Part shown: positions 8,703 to 17,448 of the stretch, piece after piece
Numbering within the stretch: the stretch's first letter is position 1
Layout of the letters: every line of letters begins with the position of its first letter
NCBI GenBank assembly: GCA_009836625.1
Contig: VXVC01000007.1
Coordinates: 583,590-647,589 of the forward strand
From: Holophagales bacterium
GTDB taxonomy: Bacteria > Acidobacteriota > Thermoanaerobaculia > Multivoradales > Multivoraceae
Direction of reading: 5' to 3'
DNA length: 64,000 nt
Position numbers and translations under genes: made by a program
Notes under the pieces: generated by a model
What the model was told of the DNA's origin: nothing
What the model saw: the letters and a program-made list of their open reading frames with translations, nothing else
Database searches by the model: none

Positions 8703-8984
8703 TCACAGACCGAGTTCTGAATGGGACCCGAGGCGCACCAGTCGGAGCGTCTCGGGGTCGGGCTTCTGGTAGATCAGCACCAGATCCGGCTTGACGTGGC
8801 AGTCCCTATGGTCGCTCCAGTTGCCGCTCAACGCATGGTCGTGGTGCCGAGGTTCGAGCGAGCGGTCGCCGGCCAGGGCTTTCAGCACCGGTACCAGGAC
8901 GGCATCGAGTGACTTCCGATGCCGGCCGCGAGATTCGCGCTTGTAGTCGCGCTTGAACTGGGTGGTCCGCTCAATCGTCCGCAT
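8703..8984 (-). CDS. yafQ: YafQ-family mRNA interferase toxin
   Basis: 93 residues, RelE/YafQ fold. The translation begins MRTIERTTQFKRDYKRE, as in YafQ toxins, and keeps the family blocks LEPRHHDHALSGNW, DCHVKPDLVLIYQ and LRLVRLGSHSEL; the His residues and the late SHSEL are the expected active-site region. YafQ proteins cleave mRNA on the ribosome. Its start overlaps the end of the antitoxin gene by 14 bases, the usual antitoxin-first order. Confidence 0.88.
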   Translation of the reverse strand: MRTIERTTQFKRDYKRESRGRHRKSLDAVLVPVLKALAGDRSLEPRHHDHALSGNWSDHRDCHVKPDLVLIYQKPDPETLRLVRLGSHSELGL

Positions 8985-9234
8985 GCAGATCGTCGAGCAA
9001 CTCTTCGACGCTGGCGAACCGGGGAAGTCCGCCTCGACGGGCTTCCTTCATGGCCTCGATGGTGGCGGCGTTGGGCACCAACGGCGCGAACGGCAGCGCC
9101 TTCTCGTGGGCGACCTTGGTCAATAGCAGGCGTACCGCGTCGGAGACCGTCAGACCCATGGCGGCCAGGACGGCCGCCGCTTCCTCCTTCACGGCCGGGT
9201 TGATGCGAGCTTGCACGAGGTGGTTTGCCGCCAT
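8971..9234 (-). CDS. dinJ: DinJ/RelB-family antitoxin
   Basis: 87 residues. The N-terminal part (VQARINPAVKEEAAAVLAAMGLTVSDAVRLL) is the ribbon-helix-helix DNA-binding domain of DinJ/RelB antitoxins. The C-terminal part (PRFASVEELLDDLHADD) is acidic and would wrap the toxin. The ATG at 9234 has a near-perfect Shine-Dalgarno sequence, which decides against upstream start codons in the same frame. As a family property it should repress its own promoter together with YafQ. Confidence 0.87.
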   Translation of the reverse strand: MAANHLVQARINPAVKEEAAAVLAAMGLTVSDAVRLLLTKVAHEKALPFAPLVPNAATIEAMKEARRGGLPRFASVEELLDDLHADD

Positions 9235-9240
9235 GGAACT

Positions 9241-9247
9241 TCCTCCT
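9241..9247 (-). promoter_or_regulatory. Shine-Dalgarno sequence of dinJ
   Basis: AGGAGGA on the minus strand, six bases before ATG 9234. It fixes the antitoxin start. Confidence 0.8.
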
Positions 9248-9282
9248 TCGTGCATGACACTATCAATCACCAGGCGCAAAGC

Positions 9283-9330
9283 GGAGCCGGTCTTGCGGCC
9301 GGCACATCTTCCTGGCAAGCCAGCGCGACG
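9283..9330. repeat. Decayed copy (D) of the three-hairpin repeat
   Basis: In the minus sense, the GGAAGAYGYGCCGGCCGCA core and the following CCGGCTCC match copy A at 15071-15144 closely. The middle hairpin is replaced by a different but still paired one, CTGGC-TT-GCCAG. The GGGTC hairpin is not recognisable. It lies between the esterase and antitoxin genes. Homology is convincing over about 30 bases only. Confidence 0.5.
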
Positions 9331-9348
9331 CTGACGCACCGGCTACTC

Positions 9349-10506
9349 CTACCGGGAAAGGTGCCGGTCGAAGAAGCGCACGATCACGTTGTGCACTTCG
9401 TCCGACTCGGGCAGGCGCGGATTGAACGCGAAGGTCGCGTGCCCCAGGCCTTCCCAGACGTGCAGATCGGCCTCGACGCCGAGGCTGACCAGCTTGTTGT
9501 GGCTGGCCAGGACGCCGCCGAGCGCGAAGTCGCGGGTGGCGCTGATCAGTAGCGCCGGCGGGAAGCGGGCGAGCAGGTCGTCGTGGTCGCCGGGAGCGAC
9601 GACGGGATCGCCGGCTTTCGCACCGCGGAAGTAGCCGCTCGGCTGGGGCGGCTCCGCCGGTTCGACCGGGCGCGGGAAGCCGTTGATCGCGGACACGAGA
9701 AAAGCGCTCTCGCTGCGGCCCATCTTGAACACGCCCGGGGTGTCGCCGTCGGTCGTCGGTATCCCGGCGCAGAAGAGACCGATCGCGCCCGGCAGCGGCA
9801 GGTCGTTCTCGAGGATGTAGGCGACCGTCTGCGCGGTGAGCATGGCGCCGGCCGAGCAGCCGTAAATGCCGATCTTCGCCGCCTCGTAGTCCTCGAGCAT
9901 CGCCTTGTAGACGGCGATGACGTCCTCGACGCCGGCCGGATGGGTGGCCTCCGGCGCCATCCGGTAGTCGGGGCTGATCACCTTGTAGCCGCCCATGTCG
10001 GCGACCTGCATCGCCTCCGTCTGGCTGAAGTAGCGGGCGCCGACGCGGAAGCCGCCGCCGTGAATGCTGATCAGCAGCCGGTCTTCCTTCTCCTCGGCGA
10101 CACCCGCCTCGGGGACGAACACCTCGGTGTAGACGCCGGCGATCGTTTCCGCGGTGATCTTCACCGGGTGCTTGGCGACGGTGTCCCGGTAGATGGCCGT
10201 CTTGTAGTAGCCGTCGGCGACGCACTGGCGCGCGGCCCGAATCGCCTCGGGGTCGTCCGCAACGTCGTTCAGGTTCGCGCAGCCCTCGGGGAAGGTGCCG
10301 AACTCCGGTCCGTAGACCTCGCGGAAGTGCTTCATCGCCGCCCGCGACTGCTCGCTGAAGTAGGAGGTCTCCGGCAGGTCGAAGGCCGGGACGTGGACGG
10401 TGCCGTCGGCCTCCACGCGGGGACGCTCGTCCTGCTCCGCGGGCTCCGAACAGGAGAGGACGACCGCGGCAAGGGCGGCGGAGACGAGGCCGAGTTGGTT
10501 GCGCAT
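9349..10506 (-). CDS. Lipoprotein alpha/beta hydrolase, hormone-sensitive-lipase type
   Basis: 385 residues. Lipobox VVLSC puts the modified Cys at 19, so a membrane-anchored periplasmic esterase is likely. The oxyanion motif HGGG starts at His149; the nucleophile is Ser218 in YGCSAG. Late SATRDFALG (Asp) and GLGHATF (His) complete the triad. HSL-family enzymes hydrolyse short-chain carboxyl esters. Start ATG 10506 opens the signal peptide; an upstream frame extension would run into the divergent dioxygenase leader. The 49 bases to the divergent gene must hold both promoters. Confidence 0.9.
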   Translation of the reverse strand: MRNQLGLVSAALAAVVLSCSEPAEQDERPRVEADGTVHVPAFDLPETSYFSEQSRAAMKHFREVYGPEFGTFPEGCANLNDVADDPEAIRAARQCVADGYYKTAIYRDTVAKHPVKITAETIAGVYTEVFVPEAGVAEEKEDRLLISIHGGGFRVGARYFSQTEAMQVADMGGYKVISPDYRMAPEATHPAGVEDVIAVYKAMLEDYEAAKIGIYGCSAGAMLTAQTVAYILENDLPLPGAIGLFCAGIPTTDGDTPGVFKMGRSESAFLVSAINGFPRPVEPAEPPQPSGYFRGAKAGDPVVAPGDHDDLLARFPPALLISATRDFALGGVLASHNKLVSLGVEADLHVWEGLGHATFAFNPRLPESDEVHNVIVRFFDRHLSR

Positions 10507-10555
10507 GACCCGGATTCTAGAGATAGCCTCGATCCTCAACCGCAGGAGAACTCCC

Positions 10556-11470
10556 ATGAGTCATCGAGTCGTACGCCTCTCCGGGTCCCTGGGCGCCGAG
10601 ATCCACGATCTGCCGCTGGCTGAGGCCGGCCCGGACGAGGCCGCAACGATCCGCGGCCTGCTGCTGGACCACCAGGTGCTGTTCTTTCCCGACCAGCATC
10701 TGGACGTGGCGCAGCACGTCGCCTTCGGCCGCCACTTCGGCGAGCTGGAAGGACACCCGCACCTGAACAACCCGTTCCTCGAGCACCCCGAGGTGTTCGA
10801 GCTGGTGGCGACTCGCGGCGGCGTCGCGGACGAGTGGCACAGCGACATCAGCTTCCAGGAGAGTCCCTCGGTGATGGCGATCCTCAACATGGTCAAGTGC
10901 CCGGAGGTCGGCGGCGACACCATGTGGGCCAACATGTACAGGGCCTACGAGGAACTCTCGCCGCCGCTCCAGGAACTCTGCGAGGGCCTGACCGCCCTCC
11001 ACGACGCGACGCCGCACGGCAAGCCGGAGAAGATGACGATCCACCCGGTCGTCCGCGTCCACCCGGAGACAGGCCGCAAGTCGCTGTTCGTCAACGAGCA
11101 CTTCACCCGCCGCATCGTCGAGCTCAGCCACGAGGAGAGCGACCACCTGCTCGGCTACCTGACCCGCTGGGCGACGAACACCCGCTTCACCGTCCGCTAT
11201 CGCTGGCAGCAGGGCACGCTCGCCATGTGGGACAACCGCTGCACGCAGCACTTCGTGCTGAACGACTTCAACGAGGAGCGGATCATCCAGCGGGTCACCG
11301 TGATGGGCGACCAGGTCGAGGCGGCCGGCGAAGCCCGCTGGGAACCCTACGTGCGGGCTCGCCACGCCGGCGCCACGAGCCGCTACGACCGGCAGTTGAA
11401 CAAGTACCTGAAGCGCACGGTCCAGTCGCTGGAGTCGAACGCGAAGAAGGAAGTCGTACTGGAGATGTGA
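10556..11470 (+). CDS. TauD/TfdA-family Fe(II)/2-oxoglutarate dioxygenase
   Basis: 304 residues, the usual length. The iron triad is visible as WHSDISF (His and Asp) and the distal His in RCTQHFVLND; the Arg that binds 2-oxoglutarate lies just after, in the EERIIQRVT region. Family members oxidise sulfonates, phenoxyacids or other small acids while decarboxylating 2-oxoglutarate; the substrate here cannot be told. AGGAG precedes the ATG at 10556, which rules out the longer upstream frame. The stop overlaps the GTG of the next gene, so they are co-translated. Confidence 0.92.
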   Translation: MSHRVVRLSGSLGAEIHDLPLAEAGPDEAATIRGLLLDHQVLFFPDQHLDVAQHVAFGRHFGELEGHPHLNNPFLEHPEVFELVATRGGVADEWHSDISFQESPSVMAILNMVKCPEVGGDTMWANMYRAYEELSPPLQELCEGLTALHDATPHGKPEKMTIHPVVRVHPETGRKSLFVNEHFTRRIVELSHEESDHLLGYLTRWATNTRFTVRYRWQQGTLAMWDNRCTQHFVLNDFNEERIIQRVTVMGDQVEAAGEARWEPYVRARHAGATSRYDRQLNKYLKRTVQSLESNAKKEVVLEM

Positions 11471-12528
11471 GACTCCTCGGCCTTTTCCTCGTCGTTGCCG
11501 CCGGCCCGGGCTTCGCGCAGTCCGCGCCTCCCGGTCAGTGCATCCCCGAGGGTGCGAACCCGCCCATGCCGAAGAGGGCCCGCGCCTACGCGGCGATGTG
11601 CGAGCCGCACCTGGGCGTGGCGCCCATCGTCGACTGCGGGCAGGGCGCGCGTATCCGCATCCGGCAGGACGGCCGGGAGATCTTCGAGGACCCGGGGCTC
11701 CACGCTTGCGACGACGGCAGTCTCCAGATCGGCGACTGCATGCCCGGTTCGAGCCTCCAGCGCTACGAGGGCAGGAACGCCGACGGCACGCCCCGGCCCG
11801 AGGTCGTCTGGGTGAGTTTCTGCCGCCACGACGGCCGTGACGACGTCTTCAACGTCGACATCGGCGACTCGGTCCAGATGATCGGCTACAACTACGACAC
11901 TGGCGCCACGTGCTTCTTCGAGTCCGGCGACAACAGCCCCTGGACCCACATCGGCGAGAACAACCGGCTGCTCGGCGTGCTGCCCGGCCCCGACGACCCG
12001 GACTTCGACGACGCCTACATGCCCGCCGGAGACATCCAGTGCGTCCGCTGCCACCAGGCGGACCCGTTCATCCACAACCCGTGGATCAAGTCCGCGCGGC
12101 TTCCCGAGAACCCGCGCCAGCCGGTCGTCCCGGTCCTGCCCGGACCGAACCCGCCCTACTACGTCGTGGGCGCGCCTACGTGGGACATGCGGACGATCCA
12201 CATCGAGGGCAACGGCTGCCTCGGCTGCCACCGGATCGCCATGGAGACGCTGGAGGAGTTCACGGGCGACTTCTGGGACCCGAACGAGCACATGCCGCCG
12301 CACGATCCGGGCTCACTGGCCGCCGACCTCGAGGCGCTGGAGCAATGCTGGGCCGACGGCCCGGAGAACACGCCCGGCTGCGACTGGGTGATCCCGCCGG
12401 CCGGCGAATGCGCCGGAGGTGTGGCGGGGCCGGACTATCCGCATGCTGCGGAGAGGTTCAACCGCGGTCCGAAGAGCGCACCGCATAGTTCCGGCAAGCG
12501 CTGGATGAAGCAAGGCGCCGCCCAGTAG
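11467..12528 (+). CDS. Exported diheme c-type cytochrome-like protein
   Basis: 353 residues from a GTG that overlaps the dioxygenase stop (GTGA), with GGAG a few bases before it. A short signal peptide (MRLLGLFLVVAAGPGFAQ) is followed by two heme-binding motifs, CVRCH (Cys192, Cys195, His196) and CLGCH (Cys251, Cys254, His255). Many further Cys residues (for example SFCRHD, GATCFF, CDWVIPPAGEC) suggest disulfides. I do not recognise a named family for the N-terminal half. It would sit in the periplasm and carry electrons, but its partner is unknown; the tight coupling to a cytoplasmic 2-oxoglutarate dioxygenase is odd. Confidence 0.82.
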   Translation: MRLLGLFLVVAAGPGFAQSAPPGQCIPEGANPPMPKRARAYAAMCEPHLGVAPIVDCGQGARIRIRQDGREIFEDPGLHACDDGSLQIGDCMPGSSLQRYEGRNADGTPRPEVVWVSFCRHDGRDDVFNVDIGDSVQMIGYNYDTGATCFFESGDNSPWTHIGENNRLLGVLPGPDDPDFDDAYMPAGDIQCVRCHQADPFIHNPWIKSARLPENPRQPVVPVLPGPNPPYYVVGAPTWDMRTIHIEGNGCLGCHRIAMETLEEFTGDFWDPNEHMPPHDPGSLAADLEALEQCWADGPENTPGCDWVIPPAGECAGGVAGPDYPHAAERFNRGPKSAPHSSGKRWMKQGAAQ

Positions 12529-12537
12529 GGCGATCCA

Positions 12538-14220
12538 CTAGTCCTGCCCGGCTGCCTGCGCCACCACCAGCACCTGGTCGGCGGCGACGTTCTCGCGCTC
12601 CGTGGTCGATCCGTCCGGCCAGGTCACGACCACGGAGTCGACCGTGGTGGCGTCGCCCAGGCCGAAGTGCTGGCGGAAGTCGTCCTGGGACAGGTAGCTG
12701 GTGCCGCTGCGGATGTTCCGGATCTGCCTGCGTCCATCAGCCGTCACCCGAATCACCGCGCCAATCGCGTCGGTGTTCTTGCCGGCCCCGACTAGCCGCA
12801 CCTGCAGCCAGTGGCCGCCGCCGGCCTCGTTGCGCAACACCATCGGCGAACCGTCGAGGTCGTTGATCACCAGGTCCACCCGGCCGTCGTTGTCGAGGTC
12901 GCCCATCGCCAGACCGCGGCTGACCGTCTGTTCGAGGAAAGCAGGACCTCCTCGCTCGGCCACCTCTTCGAACGTGCCGTCGCCCAGGTTGCGATAGAGC
13001 AGCTTGCGCTGGCGGTAGCCAGCCGAGGCGCCGAGCCGGGCGCCGTCGAGCTGGGGATAGACGTGGCCGTTCACCACGACCAGGTCCTCCCAGCCGTCGT
13101 GGTCGTAGTCGAAGAACGCGGTTCCCCAGCCGACGTAAGGCAGGCTCGACGCGCCCGTCCTCGACCGGAAGGAGGCGTCGCTCGAGTAGTCGCCTTCGTT
13201 GCGGTAGAGCGCGTTGTACTCCTCGGCGAAGTTGCTGACGAACAGGCTCAGCCGGCCGCTGCCGTCGTAGTCGCCGACCGCGACGCCCATGCCTCCCTGC
13301 TCGCCGCCGTCCTCGCTCACCGCGACGCCCATGAAGAACCCCGACTCCTCGAAGGTGCCGTCCTTCCGGTTCATGTAGAGGTAGTTGGGCGTCGAGTCGT
13401 TGGCGACGTAGAGGTCGAGCCAGCCGTCGTCGTCCATGTCGACCCAGGCGATGCCGAGGCCGAAGTAGCCGTCCGGGTCCCGAACCCCCGCCTCCTCGCC
13501 GACTTCGGTGAAGGCGCCGTCCGCTTCCTGGCGGAACAGGAGGTCGGAGGTGCCGGGCAGGCCGCGAGGTCCGCACTGGACGGAGACGCCGCGGTACTGG
13601 CAGGTCTTGTCGCTGCCGAACTCCGGCAGGTTGTCGAGATCGAACTCCACGTAGCGGCTCACGAACAGGTCGAGATCGCCGTCGCGGTCGTAGTCGGCGA
13701 AGCCGCAGCCGGTCGACCAGCCCGAAGCCGCGACGCCAAGCTCCGCCGCCACGTCGGTGAACGTGTCTTCGCCCGAGTTGCGGTAGAGCCGGTTCCGGCC
13801 GATCCCGGTCACGTAGAGGTCCTGCCAGCCGTCGCCGTCGACGTCCGCGATGCACAGGCCCATTCCCCAGCCGGGATGGGCGACTCCGGCCTCGGCGGCG
13901 ATGTCGCGGAACGTGCCGTCGCCGAGGTTGCGGTAGAGCGCGCTGTGCGACGACTCCGCGTCGTTCGCGGTGTCGACCGTCAGGGAGTTGACGAAGTAGA
14001 TGTCGAGCAGGCCGTCGCGGTCGAGGTCGAAGAGCCCGACGCCACCGCTCATCGACTCGACGATGTACTTCTTCTCGGGCGCGGAGTTGTGGCGGAAAAC
14101 GATGCCGGTCGACTCGGTGATGTCGCGAAACAGCAGCGCGTCGCCGGCGCCCTGGGCGAACGTGGACATGGGCCAAGACAGCAGCCACGCCAGCAGCAAT
14201 CGCCGCGGCGCTCCGCTCAT
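12538..14220 (-). CDS. CRTAC1-family protein (FG-GAP/VCBS repeats plus ASPIC/UnbV domain)
   Basis: 560 residues. Signal peptide to about 22, then repeated FG-GAP/VCBS units with calcium-loop-like motifs (DLDRDGLLDIYFVN, DVDGDGWQDLYVTG, DYDRDGDLDLFVS, DYDHDGWEDLVVVNG, DLDNDGRVDLVIND) forming an integrin-type beta-propeller. The last about 90 residues are the ASPIC/UnbV domain (IGAVIRVTADGRRQIRNI, DSVVVTWPDG). Exported, probably calcium-binding; often encoded with TPR proteins in Acidobacteriota. Its ATG overlaps the TPR gene stop (ATGA). Biochemical role unknown. Confidence 0.92.
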   Translation of the reverse strand: MSGAPRRLLLAWLLSWPMSTFAQGAGDALLFRDITESTGIVFRHNSAPEKKYIVESMSGGVGLFDLDRDGLLDIYFVNSLTVDTANDAESSHSALYRNLGDGTFRDIAAEAGVAHPGWGMGLCIADVDGDGWQDLYVTGIGRNRLYRNSGEDTFTDVAAELGVAASGWSTGCGFADYDRDGDLDLFVSRYVEFDLDNLPEFGSDKTCQYRGVSVQCGPRGLPGTSDLLFRQEADGAFTEVGEEAGVRDPDGYFGLGIAWVDMDDDGWLDLYVANDSTPNYLYMNRKDGTFEESGFFMGVAVSEDGGEQGGMGVAVGDYDGSGRLSLFVSNFAEEYNALYRNEGDYSSDASFRSRTGASSLPYVGWGTAFFDYDHDGWEDLVVVNGHVYPQLDGARLGASAGYRQRKLLYRNLGDGTFEEVAERGGPAFLEQTVSRGLAMGDLDNDGRVDLVINDLDGSPMVLRNEAGGGHWLQVRLVGAGKNTDAIGAVIRVTADGRRQIRNIRSGTSYLSQDDFRQHFGLGDATTVDSVVVTWPDGSTTERENVAADQVLVVAQAAGQD

Positions 14221-15149
14221 CGCTCGGTCCTCGAGCCCAGTGGCGGCTGGGCGCGCAGACGCTCGATGTGCCCTTCGATCGCGGCCTGAGCCTCCCGGGA
14301 ACGCTGCAGGTGGCGCTCCGCTCCCTCGCGGTCGCCAAGGCGGGCCAGGGCGAGGCTGAGCTGGTAGTGCCCCTTGATCGAATCCGGCTCGGCAGCGACC
14401 GCTCGCGTGAGCGCTTCCCGGGCCGCCTCGAAACGACCATCCTTCAACCGGGCCGTTCCGATCGTCACCAGCGCCGTCGGGTGATCGGGATTGACCGCCA
14501 GGGCCCGCTCCGCGAGCCGGGTCGCTTCGGCCAGCATGCCGAGCCCCTCGACGGTCTCCGACATGGCGGCCAGCGCCTCGACGTTGTCGGGCTCCAGTCG
14601 CAGCGCCGTGGCCAGGGCTTCCCGCGCCTCGTCGAAGCGGTCCACCCGGTTGAGGGCCAGGCCGAGGGCGATGTGCGTCAGGGCGCGGCTCCGGTCGAGA
14701 GCCGCCGCGTCGAACAGCGCCTCGGCGGCCTCCGCCATCTCGCCGACCTGCATCCGGGCCACGCCGAGCAGATAGGCGTACTCCGCCTCCCCGGGGTGCA
14801 TCCGCGCCAGCGGCTCGAGCGCCAGGGTCGCCTGGATCGGGTTGCCCCGGGCGAGCGAGAAGCGCGCGTAGGCGTTCAGGACGTCCTCGGAGTTGGGGGC
14901 CAGGGCGATGGCCCGACCGAGCGCCTCGGCGGCCGCGTCGCCTTCGTTCCGCGAGGCAAGGGCGCGGGCCTGGTCGAGCAGGCCGCGGACCGACTCCGTC
15001 GTCGCGGCTTCGGGCTGGGCGCCGAGGGTGGCCGGCAAGAGGAGCAGCGGGATCAGCGCCGCCGCAAGAGGAGCCGGCCTGCGGCCGGCGCGTCTTCCGG
15101 CCGCCTTCGGCGGCAGCGGGTCAGAAGACCCGCGCACCCAGCTGTTCAC
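14217..15149 (-). CDS. Exported TPR-repeat protein
   Basis: 310 residues. After a hydrophobic export signal (LAAALIPLLLLPATLGAQ) come about six tetratricopeptide units with the A..LG.A..L.P...A....G pattern, to residue about 290. The best start is GTG 15149, overlapping the stop of the preceding TPR gene (GTGA). Residues about 4-27 before the signal are then encoded by the three-hairpin repeat (copy A), giving SWVRGSSDPLPPKAAGR; the neighbouring TPR gene begins with nearly the same peptide. No ATG lies between the repeat and the signal, so a rare start further in is the only alternative. Probably a periplasmic scaffold working with the CRTAC1 and VWA proteins. Confidence 0.83.
   Translation of the reverse strand: MNSWVRGSSDPLPPKAAGRRAGRRPAPLAAALIPLLLLPATLGAQPEAATTESVRGLLDQARALASRNEGDAAAEALGRAIALAPNSEDVLNAYARFSLARGNPIQATLALEPLARMHPGEAEYAYLLGVARMQVGEMAEAAEALFDAAALDRSRALTHIALGLALNRVDRFDEAREALATALRLEPDNVEALAAMSETVEGLGMLAEATRLAERALAVNPDHPTALVTIGTARLKDGRFEAAREALTRAVAAEPDSIKGHYQLSLALARLGDREGAERHLQRSREAQAAIEGHIERLRAQPPLGSRTER
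15071..15144. repeat. Three-hairpin dispersed repeat, copy A
   Basis: Three consecutive perfect hairpins: GCCGGCC-TGC-GGCCGGC (15073-15089), GCCGCC-TTC-GGCGGC (15100-15114) and GCGGGTC-AGAA-GACCCGC (15116-15133), followed by GCACCCAG. It lies inside the 5' end of the TPR gene at 14217-15149. Copies B (17351-17422) and C (34885-34958) share the architecture. Confidence 0.85.
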
Positions 15150-17437
15150 TGGTCCGACCTCCCCTTGAGTCTCTGGAAGATCTCGAACTGCTCCCGCGCC
15201 TTCTCCCGATCGCCGAGCTTCTGGTACGCCTGACCGAGCTGGTTGCGGATGTTGGGATCCTCCGGCGCCAGTTCCGCCGCCGCCAGCAACTGCGCGGCCG
15301 CCTCGGCAACGCGGCCGTCCTCGAGCAGAATCTTGCCGCGGAGGTAGCCGGCATCGGCGAAGTCGGGTTCCGCGGCGAGGACCAGCTCCACCTCGCGCAA
15401 CGCGGCCTGGGGCTGGTTGTCGAGTTCGAGGACGGTCGCCAGGACGTAGCGCGACCGGTGGTCGACGGGATGGGCGGCGAGTTCGGCACGCAGCGCGGCG
15501 CCGGCCTCCTCGAGGCGCCCCTGGCGGAGATAGATGTTCCCGAGCGTGGCGTGCGCCTCGGCGACGCCGGGCCGAAGTTCGACGGCCCGTTCGAGGTGCT
15601 CCACCGCCGCGTCGAAGTCGCCCTCCTGCGCCGCCGCCTGGCCGAGCAGCACGTTCAGCTCGGGCCAGTCGGCGTGCTCGGCGAGCAGCCGGTCGAAGAT
15701 CGGCCGCGCCTCGCCGGTCCGGTCGCTCCGGACCAGGGCCAGGCCGTAGGCGTACTGGAGCGAACGGTCGGCGGCGCGGGCCGGATCGGTGGCCAGAAGC
15801 TCGGCCGCGCGATCGTAGACCTCGGCGTTGAGCCAGGCCAGCGCGAGCATCCGCCGCAGCGCCGGATCGCCGGGCGTTCCCTCCAGCGCCTTCGACAGCG
15901 GCGATGTCGCCTGTTCGAAGTGGCCCGCATTGAAGCGGGCGACACCCAGCGAGTACTGGACCCTCGGGAAGTCCGGATCGACCGAGGCAGCCTGCTCGAA
16001 ATGACCCGCGGCCCGGGGGAAACGCCGGGCCTGCGTCGCCATGACGCCGAGGTTGAACGAGGCACGGGCCAAAGTCGTTCGCGCCGTTCGAACGAGCTGC
16101 TCGCGAACCTCGGGGGAAAGGCCGGAGACCGGCGTCTCGCTGAAGACGGACAGCCCGACGACCCCGGCGGACGGCTCCTTGCCGTGCCCGTCCAGGTAGT
16201 TCGACATTCGATCGCGCGAAGTCTGGGCCAGGGCCACCGAGAAGCGCTCGGCGGCCTCGAAATGAGGCACCGCCCGCGCCTCGTCGCCGCTGCGGCGGAG
16301 GGCCAGAGCGAGCTGGTAGTGGAGGCTCTCCATCTGGTTGGCGTTGAACGAGCCGCCGTACCCGCCTTCCGCCAGATCGATCGCGCTCTCGAGCGCGGTC
16401 GCCGCTTCCCGCGGCCGGTCGAGTCCAAGTAGAGCCCGGCCCAGATGATGCAGGGCGTTGGGTCGGGTGGCCACCGATTCCACCGCGATCTCCAGGGAGG
16501 CCAGCGCCTCCTCGAAGCGCCGGGCATCGACCAGGACCATTCCCAGATAGAGCGAGTTCACCGGATCCTCGGGCGAGATGCGGCGCTCCTCCTTGAAGTG
16601 GTCGATCGCCTCCTCGACGGCGCCCCGGCCCCGGTCCAGGAGCTCCACGGTCCCCAGATAGAAGCGGGCCCGCGGCACCCGCGGTTCCTGCTCGATGGCC
16701 CGTTCGAGCGCCCCGCGGGCCCGCTCGTACTCGCCGTAGTCGCGATAGGTCCTGCCGATCAGAATCCAGGTCTGCGGAATCGGACGCTCCTCGGCCACCT
16801 CCCGGAAGAGCTTCTCGGCGGACTCCGAACGCTCAAGCCGCAGGTAGCCGCTGGCGAGCGCGAAGCGCGTCTCCACGTCTTCAGGCATCGATTGGGCGGC
16901 CCCTTCCAGTTGCTGCACCGCCAGCTCCGGCTGGCCGGTCGCGTTGAAGGCCCGGGCGAGCAGCCGCACGGCACGACCGTCTCCCGAGCTTCGCGCGAGC
17001 AGCCGCAGCAGCACCTCCACGGCACCGTCAGGATCGCCGCGCTCGAGCGCGAGCTCGGCGAGGGCGAGCAGAGGACGCCGCGCTTCGAGCGCCGAAACCA
17101 GCGCCCGCTCGTAGGCTGCCTGCGCCTCGGCCGGAGCGCCGCCGGCGCGGTAGAGGTCACCGAGCAGCAGCCAGCCTTCCAGCAGCGCCTCCCGGTACCA
17201 ACTCTCGGCCGCCTGCGGTTCGTCCCGGCGCAGCATGGTCTCGGCCTCGGTCAGGGCACGCCGCATGGCGGCGTCCGGCGGCTGCTCATCCTGGGGCTGC
17301 GTCGCCGCCGGCAGCCCGGCGGCCAGGGCCAGGGCGAGAGCGCCGAAGCGGAGCCGGCCTGACGGCCGGCGCGTTCTTCCCGCCGCCTTCGGCGGCAGCG
17401 GGTCAGAAGACCCGCGCACCAACCGGCCGCCAACCAC
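15146..17437 (-). CDS. Large exported TPR-repeat protein
   Basis: 763 residues, TPR units throughout (for example ALVSALEARRPLLALAELAL, ALSGLD-type helices and the A.A.LG..Y...G signature at about 15 places). An export signal (FGALALALAAGLPAA) follows a repeat-derived leader. Starts at GTG 17437, with VRGSSDPLPPKAAGR encoded by repeat copy B; as for the next TPR gene, no ATG sits between repeat and signal. The stop overlaps the following TPR gene and the VWA gene ends 11 bases upstream, so the four genes form one operon. Likely a periplasmic protein-protein interaction scaffold. Confidence 0.85.
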   Translation of the reverse strand: MVGGRLVRGSSDPLPPKAAGRTRRPSGRLRFGALALALAAGLPAATQPQDEQPPDAAMRRALTEAETMLRRDEPQAAESWYREALLEGWLLLGDLYRAGGAPAEAQAAYERALVSALEARRPLLALAELALERGDPDGAVEVLLRLLARSSGDGRAVRLLARAFNATGQPELAVQQLEGAAQSMPEDVETRFALASGYLRLERSESAEKLFREVAEERPIPQTWILIGRTYRDYGEYERARGALERAIEQEPRVPRARFYLGTVELLDRGRGAVEEAIDHFKEERRISPEDPVNSLYLGMVLVDARRFEEALASLEIAVESVATRPNALHHLGRALLGLDRPREAATALESAIDLAEGGYGGSFNANQMESLHYQLALALRRSGDEARAVPHFEAAERFSVALAQTSRDRMSNYLDGHGKEPSAGVVGLSVFSETPVSGLSPEVREQLVRTARTTLARASFNLGVMATQARRFPRAAGHFEQAASVDPDFPRVQYSLGVARFNAGHFEQATSPLSKALEGTPGDPALRRMLALAWLNAEVYDRAAELLATDPARAADRSLQYAYGLALVRSDRTGEARPIFDRLLAEHADWPELNVLLGQAAAQEGDFDAAVEHLERAVELRPGVAEAHATLGNIYLRQGRLEEAGAALRAELAAHPVDHRSRYVLATVLELDNQPQAALREVELVLAAEPDFADAGYLRGKILLEDGRVAEAAAQLLAAAELAPEDPNIRNQLGQAYQKLGDREKAREQFEIFQRLKGRSDQ
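17351..17422. repeat. Three-hairpin dispersed repeat, copy B
   Basis: Same layout as copy A: GCCGGCC-TGAC-GGCCGGC, then CCGCC-TTC-GGCGG, then the identical GCGGGTC-AGAA-GACCCGC. The first loop differs from copy A while both stems are kept. It lies inside the 5' end of the TPR gene at 15146-17437. Confidence 0.85.
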
Positions 17438-17448
17438 GGAGTCGGACC

